Assembly: GCF_017114945.1 (NCBI RefSeq)
Contig: NZ_JABXKQ010000144.1
Location: 1 to 64,000 of the forward strand
DNA: 64,000 nt
Direction: 5' to 3'
From: Nostoc sp. JL34
GTDB lineage: Bacteria; Cyanobacteriota; Cyanobacteriia; Cyanobacteriales; Nostocaceae
The position numbers were made by a program, and so were the translations under genes. The notes beneath the pieces were generated by a model, which saw only the letters and a program-made list of their open reading frames with translations, did not search any database and had not been told where the DNA came from. Positions 17,035-25,644 of the stretch are shown here, one piece after another (positions within the stretch are counted from its first letter, which is position 1; each line of letters opens with the position of its first letter).

Positions 17035-18006
17035 TTAAGCTAAACAGGCGAGAAAATCTTGCTTGAGTTGGGCTGCATCAAGGTTGCGGCCAATGAAGAC
17101 TAGTTCGTTTTTGGGGGTTTCGCTGGGTTTCCAAGGGCGATCGGGTTTGCCATCAAAGATCATGTGTACTCCTTGGAATACAAATCGATTATCTTCTCCT
17201 GCAATATTTAAAATACCTTTCATCCGAAAAATATCTGGCCCTTGGGTACGCAGTAACTCCGAAAGCCAAGTGTTTAATTTTTCTCCATCGACAGCACCCG
17301 CTTCTACTAAAGCCACAGAATAGACAGTTTCATCATGTACATGAGCATCTTCGCCTAAGAAATCTGGATCTATTTCTAATGCGCGTTCTAAATCAAAGGC
17401 TTTTACACCCAACAAAGCATCCATTCCTAGTTCAGAATTTTGGGTACGGTAAATTTTTGCGATCGCATTCATCGCCCGAATCCGTTTTTCTAATTCATCC
17501 AACTCTTCTGGCGCTACTAAATCTGTTTTATTAAGTAAAATTACATCGGCAAAAGCAATCTGTTCTTGGGCTTCGTCGGCATCCCAGTGCTGCCAAATAT
17601 GCTTTGCATCTACGACTGTCACCACTGCATCTAGAGACAGTTGGTTTTGCAAATCTTCATCCACAAAAAATGTCTGAATCACTGGTGCAGGATCGGCTAA
17701 TCCAGTTGTTTCAATTACTAAATGGTCGAATTTATCGCGTCGCTTCATCAAATTGCCAATGATGCGAATTAAATCGCCGCGTACTGTACAACAGATACAG
17801 CCATTGTTCATTTCAAATATTTCTTCATCAGCATCGATAATCAATTGATTATCAATACCCACTTCCCCAAATTCATTGACAATCACAGCAACTTTTTTGC
17901 CGTGTTCGTAGGTGAGGATGTGATTGAGTAGAGTCGTTTTACCTGCTCCCAAATAGCCAGTCAGAACAGTAACGGGAACTGAATTGTTGATTACGTCAGC
18001 CACCAT
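17035..18006 (-). CDS. CobW/COG0523 family GTPase (putative metallochaperone)
   Basis: A 323-residue G3E GTPase. Walker A is GYLGAGKT at 17-24, and the family-defining CxCC metal site is GCICC with C70, C72 and C73. There is a NKTD guanine-specificity motif and a C-terminal CobW_C domain. There is no His-rich loop. COG0523 proteins deliver metal ions to client proteins, and several are induced by zinc starvation under Zur control. A 6-1-6 perfect palindrome of Fur/Zur type lies at 18036-18048, 30 bp upstream of the start codon, which supports the zinc or iron link. The WD40 gene follows. The specific metal is inferred, not shown. Confidence 0.93.
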   Translation of the reverse strand: MVADVINNSVPVTVLTGYLGAGKTTLLNHILTYEHGKKVAVIVNEFGEVGIDNQLIIDADEEIFEMNNGCICCTVRGDLIRIIGNLMKRRDKFDHLVIETTGLADPAPVIQTFFVDEDLQNQLSLDAVVTVVDAKHIWQHWDADEAQEQIAFADVILLNKTDLVAPEELDELEKRIRAMNAIAKIYRTQNSELGMDALLGVKAFDLERALEIDPDFLGEDAHVHDETVYSVALVEAGAVDGEKLNTWLSELLRTQGPDIFRMKGILNIAGEDNRFVFQGVHMIFDGKPDRPWKPSETPKNELVFIGRNLDAAQLKQDFLACLA

Positions 18007-18035
18007 ACTCTAAATTCCTCTTGTCTCACCTTGTG

Positions 18036-18048
18036 GATAATCATTATC
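18036..18048 (-). promoter_or_regulatory. Fur/Zur-type operator
   Basis: GATAAT-C-ATTATC is a perfect 6-1-6 inverted repeat, close to the Fur-family consensus TGATAATnATTATCA. It sits just upstream of the COG0523 GTPase gene, where a repressor would block the promoter. Whether Zur or Fur binds is not decidable from the site alone. Confidence 0.65.
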
Positions 18049-18182
18049 GCCCATGATAAATCTTTTTCTATTTTTGTGCGAACTTACTATTATTTTGGGT
18101 TTCAGCAAAATCATCACATAATTTAATCAAGAAAGATTTTATTTTTATGTATCTGTAATATGGCTATTCTTATTTGAATGAG

Positions 18183-18208
18183 TAGGGGCGCACAGCAGTA
18201 CGCCCCTA
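18183..18208. repeat. TAGGGGC-type palindrome, copy 3
   Basis: TAGGGGCG pairs with CGCCCCTA around a ten-base loop, 28 bp past the stop of the alpha/beta hydrolase gene. Confidence 0.6.
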
Positions 18209-18235
18209 CGAGGAACTATTTTCATCTCTGGTTAA

Positions 18236-19144
18236 TTATTTGTTAGAGAACAAAAAATCTTCAACTGCTTCTAAAATAACTGCTGGGTATTCTTCATGCA
18301 GCCCCAGAGAACCAGGGATGACAACGCTTTTCACTCCTGGTAAAGCTACTAAAGCGTTCATTTCTTCTCGTGATTTGGGAGGGCTAGATTCTCCAATTAC
18401 TACCATGAGCGGTACGGTTAAAGACTGCACAAGTTCCAAAAAATCAGATTGTTTGTGTACAGCATCAAGATTACCAGTTACAAAGGCAGCAGATGCAAAT
18501 CGCGCTCCTGGTTGTTGAGTCGTGTGCCACTTTTTCTCAATGAAACTGGGTGTAATTTTAGCCGCGTCAGTAAAGACATGACGGCGGTACATAAAACTTA
18601 AGAAAGATTGAGTAGTGTTGAGCTTGTAGATAGCTTGACCAAGTATAGGCGATCGCACCAAGTCTCTCACAATGCCAGCTATCTGTTGACTTGCCCCCAT
18701 TGTCGGCAAAGGACCACGCCAAGTAGGAGCTAACAATACAATTTTTGAGAAAGCAGCCTGCCTCACAGCTAATTTTAAAACGTAACTAGCAGCATGACCA
18801 GCTGCCACTACAGTAACAGGAGTATTAAAAACAGTTTTAACAAAATCTTCCAGAAATTGCTGATATATTTCTGGTCGATAATTCAAACTAGGGCGAGAAG
18901 ATTCACCAAATCCAGGCCAGTCTAGGGCTACAACTTGAAAATTGGAAGCTAGTAACTTGGCAAGTTCGCCGACTTCCAAACGTGTCGAAACACTGCTGAA
19001 AGATGGTAGCAGCAATAGCGGTGAACCATTACCGAGGGTTTCATAAACAACGCGCAATTGCTGATTTTCCCACTTCCAGAGATATTCTTGAACTACTCCA
19101 CCAAAGCCAATAGCAGCAGAGGTAGATAATACATTGGTTGACAT
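18236..19144 (-). CDS. Alpha/beta hydrolase fold protein lacking the nucleophile Ser
   Basis: 302 residues from the preferred start at 19144 (MSTNVL). The frame stays open to 19222, but those 26 codons are repeat DNA. The fold is recognisable: LLLLPSFSS oxyanion region, DWPGFGES near 75-82 and a C-terminal GLHEEYP with a possible catalytic His. At the nucleophile elbow, where GxSxG is expected, the sequence reads GHAAS with Ala118 in place of Ser. It is therefore probably not a classical serine hydrolase. It follows the sufE gene by about 80 bp on the same strand. The function is unknown. Confidence 0.85.
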   Translation of the reverse strand: MSTNVLSTSAAIGFGGVVQEYLWKWENQQLRVVYETLGNGSPLLLLPSFSSVSTRLEVGELAKLLASNFQVVALDWPGFGESSRPSLNYRPEIYQQFLEDFVKTVFNTPVTVVAAGHAASYVLKLAVRQAAFSKIVLLAPTWRGPLPTMGASQQIAGIVRDLVRSPILGQAIYKLNTTQSFLSFMYRRHVFTDAAKITPSFIEKKWHTTQQPGARFASAAFVTGNLDAVHKQSDFLELVQSLTVPLMVVIGESSPPKSREEMNALVALPGVKSVVIPGSLGLHEEYPAVILEAVEDFLFSNK

Positions 19145-19221
19145 AAGACTAAATTCTGGTAGTTGTACGCTATTTGTCAGTTGTCCTTTGCAAATGACAA
19201 ATGACAAATGACTAATAACCA
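19145..19221. repeat. Spacer with TGACAAA-type heptamers
   Basis: Tandem AAATGAC units at about 19190-19212 lie between sufE and the hydrolase. They stay open in frame with the hydrolase and create a false N-terminal extension. Confidence 0.6.
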
Positions 19222-19224
19222 AGT

Positions 19225-19665
19225 TTAGTTAGGTATGTCTAACTTGCATTCCAATGCTTTTTTTTGCATGGTTTTAAAAATATTGTAAAACCCATTAGCA
19301 CGGGAAGGTGTCAGACTAACGTTTAAACCTGTTTCTTGAATAAAATCTGGAGTAAGTTGGACAATCTCAGTTGGCGTTAGTCCATCCAATCCTTCAACCA
19401 AAAGCCCTACTAATCCTTTGGTTAGCTGAGAATCGGAATCGCCCTGAAACACAACTTTACCGTCATCTAAGGCTGCTGTGATAAAAACTTGAGACACGCA
19501 GCCAGGAACTTTATTTTCAGGTAATTTATCTGCTTCTGGGAACTCATTGAGCTTCTGAGCATACCAGATTAGCTGTTCGTAGCGTCGCTTCGGTTCGGAA
19601 GCGCGTTGAAAGCGCTGGACAATTTTAGCGAGCGCAGGTGGCAAAGAATCTAGAGTTGAAGACAT
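19225..19665 (-). CDS. sufE: SufE-family Fe-S cluster assembly sulfur-transfer protein
   Basis: A 146-residue SufE protein, the usual size. The sulfur-accepting cysteine is C56 in the motif VPGCVSQV. SufE takes persulfide sulfur from the cysteine desulfurase SufS, raises its activity and passes sulfur to the Suf scaffold. No BolA-like extension is present, unlike plant SUFE1. It is upstream of the alpha/beta hydrolase gene and may share a transcript. The suf operon itself is not in the window. Confidence 0.93.
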   Translation of the reverse strand: MSSTLDSLPPALAKIVQRFQRASEPKRRYEQLIWYAQKLNEFPEADKLPENKVPGCVSQVFITAALDDGKVVFQGDSDSQLTKGLVGLLVEGLDGLTPTEIVQLTPDFIQETGLNVSLTPSRANGFYNIFKTMQKKALECKLDIPN

Positions 19666-20231
19666 AACAGAAGCTGCAAATGATCGGTATCACCTTGAGT
19701 GTAAATTATCTTTCGAGCGATGCCTACGGCGGGCTGCGCCTACGCGCCTCTGGTTCACCTTGTGATATCAGCCAGCCATATAGCCATTATTGACTATAAA
19801 TTGTCAAATCCAGATAATTACTGCGATCGCATTCACATCGGTCAGGTTTTTTAATCCGTCTAAATCGCAAAAACTTAATTTTTTTATAAACAAGCTCTAA
19901 CAGTAACTTCCATAGAGTTCCTGTTGTATCAGTATAGACTTACTGCTATTACGTAAGTATGTGATATGTGTGAAATTTATGTGTTGCTTGATTTGACTTT
20001 AATCTAAATTTTCTGGAGCTTGGACTGTTTCTACGCTCCTAACTCCTAATTCTAAGTTCCGTCTCAGTGTGACTCCTGGCGATGCAATGCCTAGGTTGGG
20101 CTGTACCTACGCACTTACAAAATTAGCTGCAAGTAGTTTTTAACTAAGCAGCTAGATAATAATCAACAATTAAAAATTAAAAATCAAAAAAAAATTCTGA
20201 TTTTTAATTTTTAATCTCTCTCGCCTTCGGA
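19666..20231. other. Intergenic region with dispersed repeats
   Basis: No gene is visible. It contains a CGATGCCTACGGCGGGC-type dispersed repeat at about 19718-19748, a diverged copy near 20080-20115, a HIP1-like site near 19823, and the terminator of the RRM gene at 20169-20215. Confidence 0.55.
20169..20215 (-). terminator. AT-rich hairpin after the RRM gene
   Basis: An 18-bp perfect inverted repeat (ATTAAAAATTAAAAATCA with its complement) around an A-rich loop, 17 bp past the stop of the RRM gene. Confidence 0.55.
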
Positions 20232-20741
20232 TTAATTCGTAGTTTGTGCAGCTAGCATCTGCTTCAGCTTTTCTAATTCCGAAGCCCAACGAGGATCTGG
20301 ACGAATAGCGTCCGAATCGGTGGTTGTAGTGCTGCTTTCACGAGAAGCTCCGCCGCCACCGCCGCCACGACGAGGCTTCTTAGAGCTTTTCTCACGACGG
20401 CTACCTTCTCTGTTGGGGCTAGGAGTCGGGGTACTACTAGCAGCAAGACTAACTGGTTTAGGAGCTTGCTCGTCGCCCTCTTCACCCTTTGTCCGAGGTA
20501 ATGCCTTCTCTAGCTTAATGGGAGTGTCTTTAAACATCTGACCATTATATTTTTCAATGATTTCGTCAGCTTGTTCGTCGTTGTTGACTGTAAGAAAACC
20601 GAAACCACGGCATTTGCCAGTTTTGCGGTCTTTAATTAATTTAGTAGTTACAGCATCACCTTCTGCTGCAAAAACGGCTTGCAGATCTTGACGATCTATT
20701 TCATCTTTAGGCAAATTACCTATATATAGGCGAACGGACAT
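20232..20741 (-). CDS. RRM-type RNA-binding protein
   Basis: A 169-residue protein with one N-terminal RNA recognition motif (about 3-82). RNP2 is LYIGNL (5-10) and RNP1 is CRGFGFLTV (44-52). The C-terminal half is low complexity: a Pro/Ser/Lys stretch, an RRGGGGGG cluster near 125 and a helical end (RWASELEKLKQML). Cyanobacterial Rbp proteins bind RNA and some are cold-induced or guide mRNAs to the thylakoid. This longer version with a conserved C-terminal helix differs from the short Gly-rich Rbps. A good ribosome-binding site (GGAGG) lies just upstream of the ATG. Confidence 0.93.
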   Translation of the reverse strand: MSVRLYIGNLPKDEIDRQDLQAVFAAEGDAVTTKLIKDRKTGKCRGFGFLTVNNDEQADEIIEKYNGQMFKDTPIKLEKALPRTKGEEGDEQAPKPVSLAASSTPTPSPNREGSRREKSSKKPRRGGGGGGASRESSTTTTDSDAIRPDPRWASELEKLKQMLAAQTTN

Positions 20742-21401
20742 GAACTATACCTCCAGAGTTAAATGAACATGGCAAGGTGCGAAAACAATCACTTGGCTTT
20801 GGCTTTTAAAATAGATGCTATTAACCAAGACTGCCATCAACCAATTTTTTTGCTCGAAACTGTCAACCTATACAACAATACAGTTTTTCGTTGGGATCAA
20901 GCTTGTTTAATCCAAAGGCTCACACTATGGTGAGCTAATAACACCTTAATTCTAAGAATTGTAAATTTAATAGCCTAGTGCCTGCTAAAGTACACGCTTT
21001 CTTCCATGCTCTTTTTCGCAGAATCAAATACCATTCCTTACATTACCACGGTATTTTCTACGTAGCTAGTTTAGCGCATACATTTCCGACGTTAGTATTA
21101 CTGCATCGTAACATAAAACACATTTTTTTTATCAAGGGAGCATATTTTGAAACAAAAACCAGCCAGTGGCTGGTTAATTTGCTGCTGTGTTGGGAGGATG
21201 AAAGGTATGGAGAGGGGGAAAAAGCATCCGAATTGACAACTAAGCGGTAATGCTGAGTTACGTCGGCTGCTCTTGTTTGTGTAAATAAATGTAACACTTG
21301 TAAAGAAAACCTGCAACTTTTGTTTACATTCCAATTTGTCCTTTGTCCTTTGCTAATGACCAATAACCAATGACTAATGACCAATAACTAATGACCAAGA
21401 A
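20742..21401. other. Intergenic region with a minus-strand terminator
   Basis: No convincing gene; short frames on both strands lack family resemblance. It contains the upstream region of the RRM gene, a terminator at 21150-21175 and heptamer repeats (AATGACCAATAACCA type) at about 21350-21400 next to the M48-like gene. Confidence 0.5.
21150..21175 (-). terminator. Intrinsic terminator, minus strand
   Basis: AACCAGCC-AGT-GGCTGGTT is a perfect 8-bp hairpin. Read on the minus strand it is followed by TTTTTGTTT. It lies about 230 bp beyond the M48-like gene and may end its transcript or that of a small RNA between. Confidence 0.6.
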
Positions 21402-23666
21402 TTAACCAGTAAGAAAAACGTATGCGCCCCAAGCCTGTGCTGCAACTGCTAAAAAAGTAGACCAAATGGGATGAGGGCTATGAATGGTTTTACCACTTTG
21501 AGTTTCCAGGGTTTGGATATCGATCCAAGGAGTTGCTCCTCGCCGGAACCAACCTGTGACGATAATTTGCCGACCGATTAGATCCTGATGATTGACTGAC
21601 TGTCCTAGCCAAGAAATGTGGTGTAATTTCACCAAGCCCGCGCTGGATTGGAAGATTAAATCTTGCGCTAGGGAGTTGCTAGTACCTTGACGGCCTAATA
21701 GTTTGCCCACAAGACGCACGCTGATGCTGTCAATGGGTAAGGCAGAAGGGTCAGATAACAGGTTGGGTAAGCTGTCGTCAGTTTGCACCGTGGCCGGTTT
21801 AATATCGGGGAAGAAAGAATTAATCCGCATCACTGTACCGATGCTAAAGCCAATCAGAAGGCAGCCTGTGATGAAAGACCAATCTTCATATATCCACTTT
21901 AGATTTAAAAACTTGAGTGCGAATGCTAGTTGCCAGGTTAGCCAGACTAAAGCTGCAAACAAAACCCCTAGAGGAATTCCCAACCAGGGAGCGATTTGTA
22001 ATAAGAAAGACTGACGCTTAACCTTTGATGCTTCGCTTGCAAAATGTAATTCGGTGTCTAGATGCCAGTGACGGGCTATTTGGCAGAGCCGTTCGATGCG
22101 ATCGCCCATTAAAGGATGGCTATTATTAATCGTAAACCATCGGCGATAAGGATTGGCAGTATCCCACTTCAAAAAGGATTCAAAAGATAGATTACTGGCA
22201 ATAGTGCCCAAAGATAAACTCTGTTGGTGACTAACTGGTGTTAAGAGATTTAAGCTTTCTAGTTGCCAACTGGTGTGTTCTTGTTTTTCGACATCAGCTG
22301 CAATGCCAATGGCAATTTTGAGTAAAGCGCGAATTAGGGCATTGGGATTACCAGTAATTTCAGCGGCGACGCGATCGCTATAATAAAGTCGTAACCGCGA
22401 CAACCACAATGCAGTTCCAGTCAGCAAACACCAAACTCCATAAATTAAACTAGCCAGAATTGTCACTGGCCAGCGCCAAATTTTCGCTGATATTTTGTCT
22501 CCCAACTCCGACACTTGCTGATATAGCTGATGAGTTGGTAGTGTCACCAGCAGCAACAAAGACATCACAGCAAAATCCCAGTGAGCAATATGCCCTAGCT
22601 GCGTGGCGTAAATAGTGGCGATTTCATCATCTGCTAGTTGCTCTAATAGCCCTTGACTCACAACAATCCTGGCATTACGTGGTAAACTACCATAGGTCAG
22701 GATAATTGGTGCAGCCATTGGTAAAATCCGCAGCTTGGGTAATGGCCAGTGCCGCTGTTGGCAACAACGTTGTAGCACCCGAACGGCTTCGCGGCTATGA
22801 GTATTCAATACATCTTTGGGAAATTCTCGCTGACCATACAACTTTGCCATTAGCAGATCCAGCAACCAAGGTGATACTCCGATCAAAATCACCAATACTA
22901 TTAGCAACAACTTAGTAGGGTCGCGGTATAAAAGCTGCAACGGCTCCAGATAAGGTAGTTTGACTAAAGTCTGGTTGATGAATCCCATTGCTAACTTGAG
23001 GATTTCTCGCATTACCCAAAACAAGGCGATGAATGTTCCTGCTGACAATAGCCGCAAAGGAATTAATTTCGGTTTACGTAGTGGTTGCCATGCTCTAGCG
23101 CGTTGTGCTTGCCGCCAATAAATAACACCAAACAATTTGGCTTGGGTACGAGTAACTGAACCCATGAAGCCACTTAAGGGTGCAGGTGGAGGTGGTGGCG
23201 TTGCTACTGTAGCTTTGAGTCTAGTTAGTGGAACCATCGGCGGGATGTCGTCGCTCTTGGTTTCTATTACTTGATCTTTTGGTTTTTCCTCTAATGTAGG
23301 AGTTACCGGGGGAGTAACTGCGGGAGAATCTGGAGTTGAATTTTCAAAGGCAACAAATCCAGTTTCGACATTTTTTGATTCTTGATCGGGTTTTTTACGT
23401 TTTGTCAGGTGTTCGAGAGCGCGTGTTGCCCACTCTTGAACTTGCGGATTGTTACTCTCAATGAGATTCTGGGAAATAGCGATCGCTTTGGGAACTTCGC
23501 CAGTGCGAGCATAAGCCATCACTAAACCAACCTGGGCTTGTAAACTAGCAGTCCCATTATTTTGGCTGCTAGCAATAGGTTCTAGTTGAGCGATCGCTGT
23601 TTGGTAATTTCCCTGCTTGAGGGCAACTAAACCAGCCTCCAAAGACGATTTGGCGTGTGAAGGCAT
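21402..23666 (-). CDS. TPR plus M48-like membrane protein with degenerate protease site
   Basis: 754 residues from ATG at 23666; a longer frame to 23714 adds 16 unlikely residues. Parts in order: two TPR-like helical repeats (about 1-95), a Pro-rich linker (about 110-175), two or more membrane helices, an M48 peptidase-like domain (about 290-540), two further membrane helices and a C-terminal beta-rich domain. In M48 the zinc motif is HExxH with a distal ExxxD. Here it reads TQLGH (near 356) and RLYYSD, so the first His, the catalytic Glu and the distal Glu are all replaced. The protein is probably a non-proteolytic member. Its role is unknown; a membrane scaffold or chaperone is possible. 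Confidence 0.85.
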   Translation of the reverse strand: MPSHAKSSLEAGLVALKQGNYQTAIAQLEPIASSQNNGTASLQAQVGLVMAYARTGEVPKAIAISQNLIESNNPQVQEWATRALEHLTKRKKPDQESKNVETGFVAFENSTPDSPAVTPPVTPTLEEKPKDQVIETKSDDIPPMVPLTRLKATVATPPPPPAPLSGFMGSVTRTQAKLFGVIYWRQAQRARAWQPLRKPKLIPLRLLSAGTFIALFWVMREILKLAMGFINQTLVKLPYLEPLQLLYRDPTKLLLIVLVILIGVSPWLLDLLMAKLYGQREFPKDVLNTHSREAVRVLQRCCQQRHWPLPKLRILPMAAPIILTYGSLPRNARIVVSQGLLEQLADDEIATIYATQLGHIAHWDFAVMSLLLLVTLPTHQLYQQVSELGDKISAKIWRWPVTILASLIYGVWCLLTGTALWLSRLRLYYSDRVAAEITGNPNALIRALLKIAIGIAADVEKQEHTSWQLESLNLLTPVSHQQSLSLGTIASNLSFESFLKWDTANPYRRWFTINNSHPLMGDRIERLCQIARHWHLDTELHFASEASKVKRQSFLLQIAPWLGIPLGVLFAALVWLTWQLAFALKFLNLKWIYEDWSFITGCLLIGFSIGTVMRINSFFPDIKPATVQTDDSLPNLLSDPSALPIDSISVRLVGKLLGRQGTSNSLAQDLIFQSSAGLVKLHHISWLGQSVNHQDLIGRQIIVTGWFRRGATPWIDIQTLETQSGKTIHSPHPIWSTFLAVAAQAWGAYVFLTG

Positions 23667-23870
23667 ACAAATTCTGGCACTCCAATCTCTTCTAAGTGAT
23701 CCACGTTTGTGCAAAAGCGCGAACCTCCGATGCCGTGGAAGTCAACCGCGCCTGAGTTTTGCTTGTCAAGTGAACGAGCAAGGAAGAATAAAGGCGTCAG
23801 TCGTCAGAATTCAGTTGGATCTTTTGTAAGACTAATTCTGAATTCTAGATTCTGAATTCTGTATTCTTCT

Positions 23871-25520
23871 TCATTCCTCCACTGGTTGTTGACTAGAAAA
23901 TACTGGAGCGATGCCTACGGCGGGCTTTGCCAACGCGCTTAATTTTAACTCTGGATGGTCACCCAATAACTGTTGGCAATTCCATTCATTGCGGAATAGC
24001 AACACTGGGTTTCCCATACTGTCTTTAACTGTAGTGGTATTGAATATCCTTCCCACTTTTTCTAATGCTTCCCAACCACCCTCAACCCAACGGGCGACAC
24101 TGTAGGGCAATACCTCTAGTAGGGTTTCTACGCCATACTCATTTAGTAAGCGAAATTGTACCACCTCGAATTGCAACTGACCCACCGCCGCCAAAATTGG
24201 ATCGCGCTTGGCTTCATCAGTTGAATACATAATTTGCACAGCACCTTCTTCTCGCAATTCCGCAACGCCTTTTTGGAATTGTTTAGACTTCGAGGGGTTG
24301 GGATTCCTAAGAGATGCAAACAGTTCCGGCGAAAAATACGGAATCCCCTCATATTCGAGCTTTTGTCCTGTGTAAATTGTATCCCCGATCGCAAAAACAC
24401 CGGGATTATTCAAACCGATCACATCGCCAGGATAAGCCACATCAATCGATTCTCGTTCTTGGGCAAAGAGTTTTTGCGGACGAGACAGACGGATGAGTTT
24501 ACCCATACGAGCGTGATTCACCATCATATCTTTTTCAAACTTACCAGTGCAGACCCGGATAAATGCGACGCGATCGCGGTGTTTCGGGTCCATGTTCGCT
24601 TGCAATTTGAAGACAAACCCCGAAAATTCTGGGTATGTAGGGGCAACTTCGCCAACACTGCTGTAATGAGAACCGGGTTTAAGGGCATAGTCGAGGAAGT
24701 ATTTGAGGAATAACTCTACCCCAAAGTTAGTCATGGCACTACCAAAGAACACAGGCGTCATTTTGCCTTCGTGTACCAACTGTAAATCTAGCTCTGGCCC
24801 AACTCCTTCTAACAGTTCTAAATCATTTTTCAGTTGGTAGTAGAGGTTTTGCTCTAGCTGTTCTTCTATTCTCGGATCACCTAACTCCACTATCGTATCA
24901 CGGGCTTCTCGGCTCCCGTGGGCGCTGCGTTCAAACAAGTGTATTTGTTGCTTGTGTCGGTCAAAAACACCTTTAAAGCGATCGCCCATACCAATCGGCC
25001 AGTTTACCGCATAGGTTTGCAATCCCAGTTCTTGCTCAATTTCATCCAACAGTTCCAGAGGTTCTCTTCCTGGGCGATCGAGCTTGTTGATAAATGTAAA
25101 AATTGGGATACCCCGCAACTTACACACTTCAAACAATTTACGGGTTTGGGGTTCCAAACCTTTTGCCGCATCAATCAGCATCACTGCATTATCGGCGGCG
25201 GCAAGTGTCCGATAAGTATCTTCACTGAAATCTTGGTGCCCAGGGGTGTCTAATAAATTTATTTGACAGTTGCGGTATTCAAATTGCAACACTGTCGAGG
25301 TAATGGAAATACCCCGTTGTTGTTCCATCGCCATCCAGTCAGAGGTAGCCTTACGCTGTGCCCGTCGGGCCTTAACTGCTCCAGCTTCGTGAATTGCACC
25401 TCCGTACAGAAGTAGCTTTTCTGTTAGTGTAGTTTTACCCGCATCAGGGTGAGATATAATCGCAAAGTTGCGGCGAAGTTCAACTGCTTGAATAAGTTCA
25501 GACTGAAGTTCAGTAGACAT
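23871..25520 (-). CDS. prfC: Peptide chain release factor 3 (RF3)
   Basis: A 549-residue translational GTPase. G1 is HPDAGKTT, G3 is DTPGHQDF and G4 is NKLD, and the C-terminal RF3 domains are complete. RF3 uses GTP to remove RF1 or RF2 from the ribosome after peptide release. Near the C-terminus (about 23905-23940) the coding DNA matches the dispersed repeat also found at 19718-19748. It encodes ALAKPAVGIAP in frame, so the tail seems partly repeat-derived. The preceding domains look intact. Confidence 0.96.
   Translation of the reverse strand: MSTELQSELIQAVELRRNFAIISHPDAGKTTLTEKLLLYGGAIHEAGAVKARRAQRKATSDWMAMEQQRGISITSTVLQFEYRNCQINLLDTPGHQDFSEDTYRTLAAADNAVMLIDAAKGLEPQTRKLFEVCKLRGIPIFTFINKLDRPGREPLELLDEIEQELGLQTYAVNWPIGMGDRFKGVFDRHKQQIHLFERSAHGSREARDTIVELGDPRIEEQLEQNLYYQLKNDLELLEGVGPELDLQLVHEGKMTPVFFGSAMTNFGVELFLKYFLDYALKPGSHYSSVGEVAPTYPEFSGFVFKLQANMDPKHRDRVAFIRVCTGKFEKDMMVNHARMGKLIRLSRPQKLFAQERESIDVAYPGDVIGLNNPGVFAIGDTIYTGQKLEYEGIPYFSPELFASLRNPNPSKSKQFQKGVAELREEGAVQIMYSTDEAKRDPILAAVGQLQFEVVQFRLLNEYGVETLLEVLPYSVARWVEGGWEALEKVGRIFNTTTVKDSMGNPVLLFRNEWNCQQLLGDHPELKLSALAKPAVGIAPVFSSQQPVEE
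23905..23940. repeat. Dispersed repeat inside the 3' end of prfC
   Basis: CGATGCCTACGGCGGGCTTTGCCAACGCG-type sequence, nearly the same as at 19718-19748, and translated in frame as the RF3 tail. Confidence 0.6.
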
Positions 25521-25644
25521 AAGTGTATTTGTTTGTCAGCTAGCTTAATTTTTTTTGACTCTGGCAAGTCTTTTAATCTTAAGACAACGATGCTCGTGAT
25601 AGGGTCGTAATATAACCAACAATATGACTAAATAGGAGAAAGGA

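Noticed and set aside
20978..21250. 90-codon plus-strand ORF
   Set aside because: It runs through the hairpin terminator at 21150-21175 and has no protein-like pattern.
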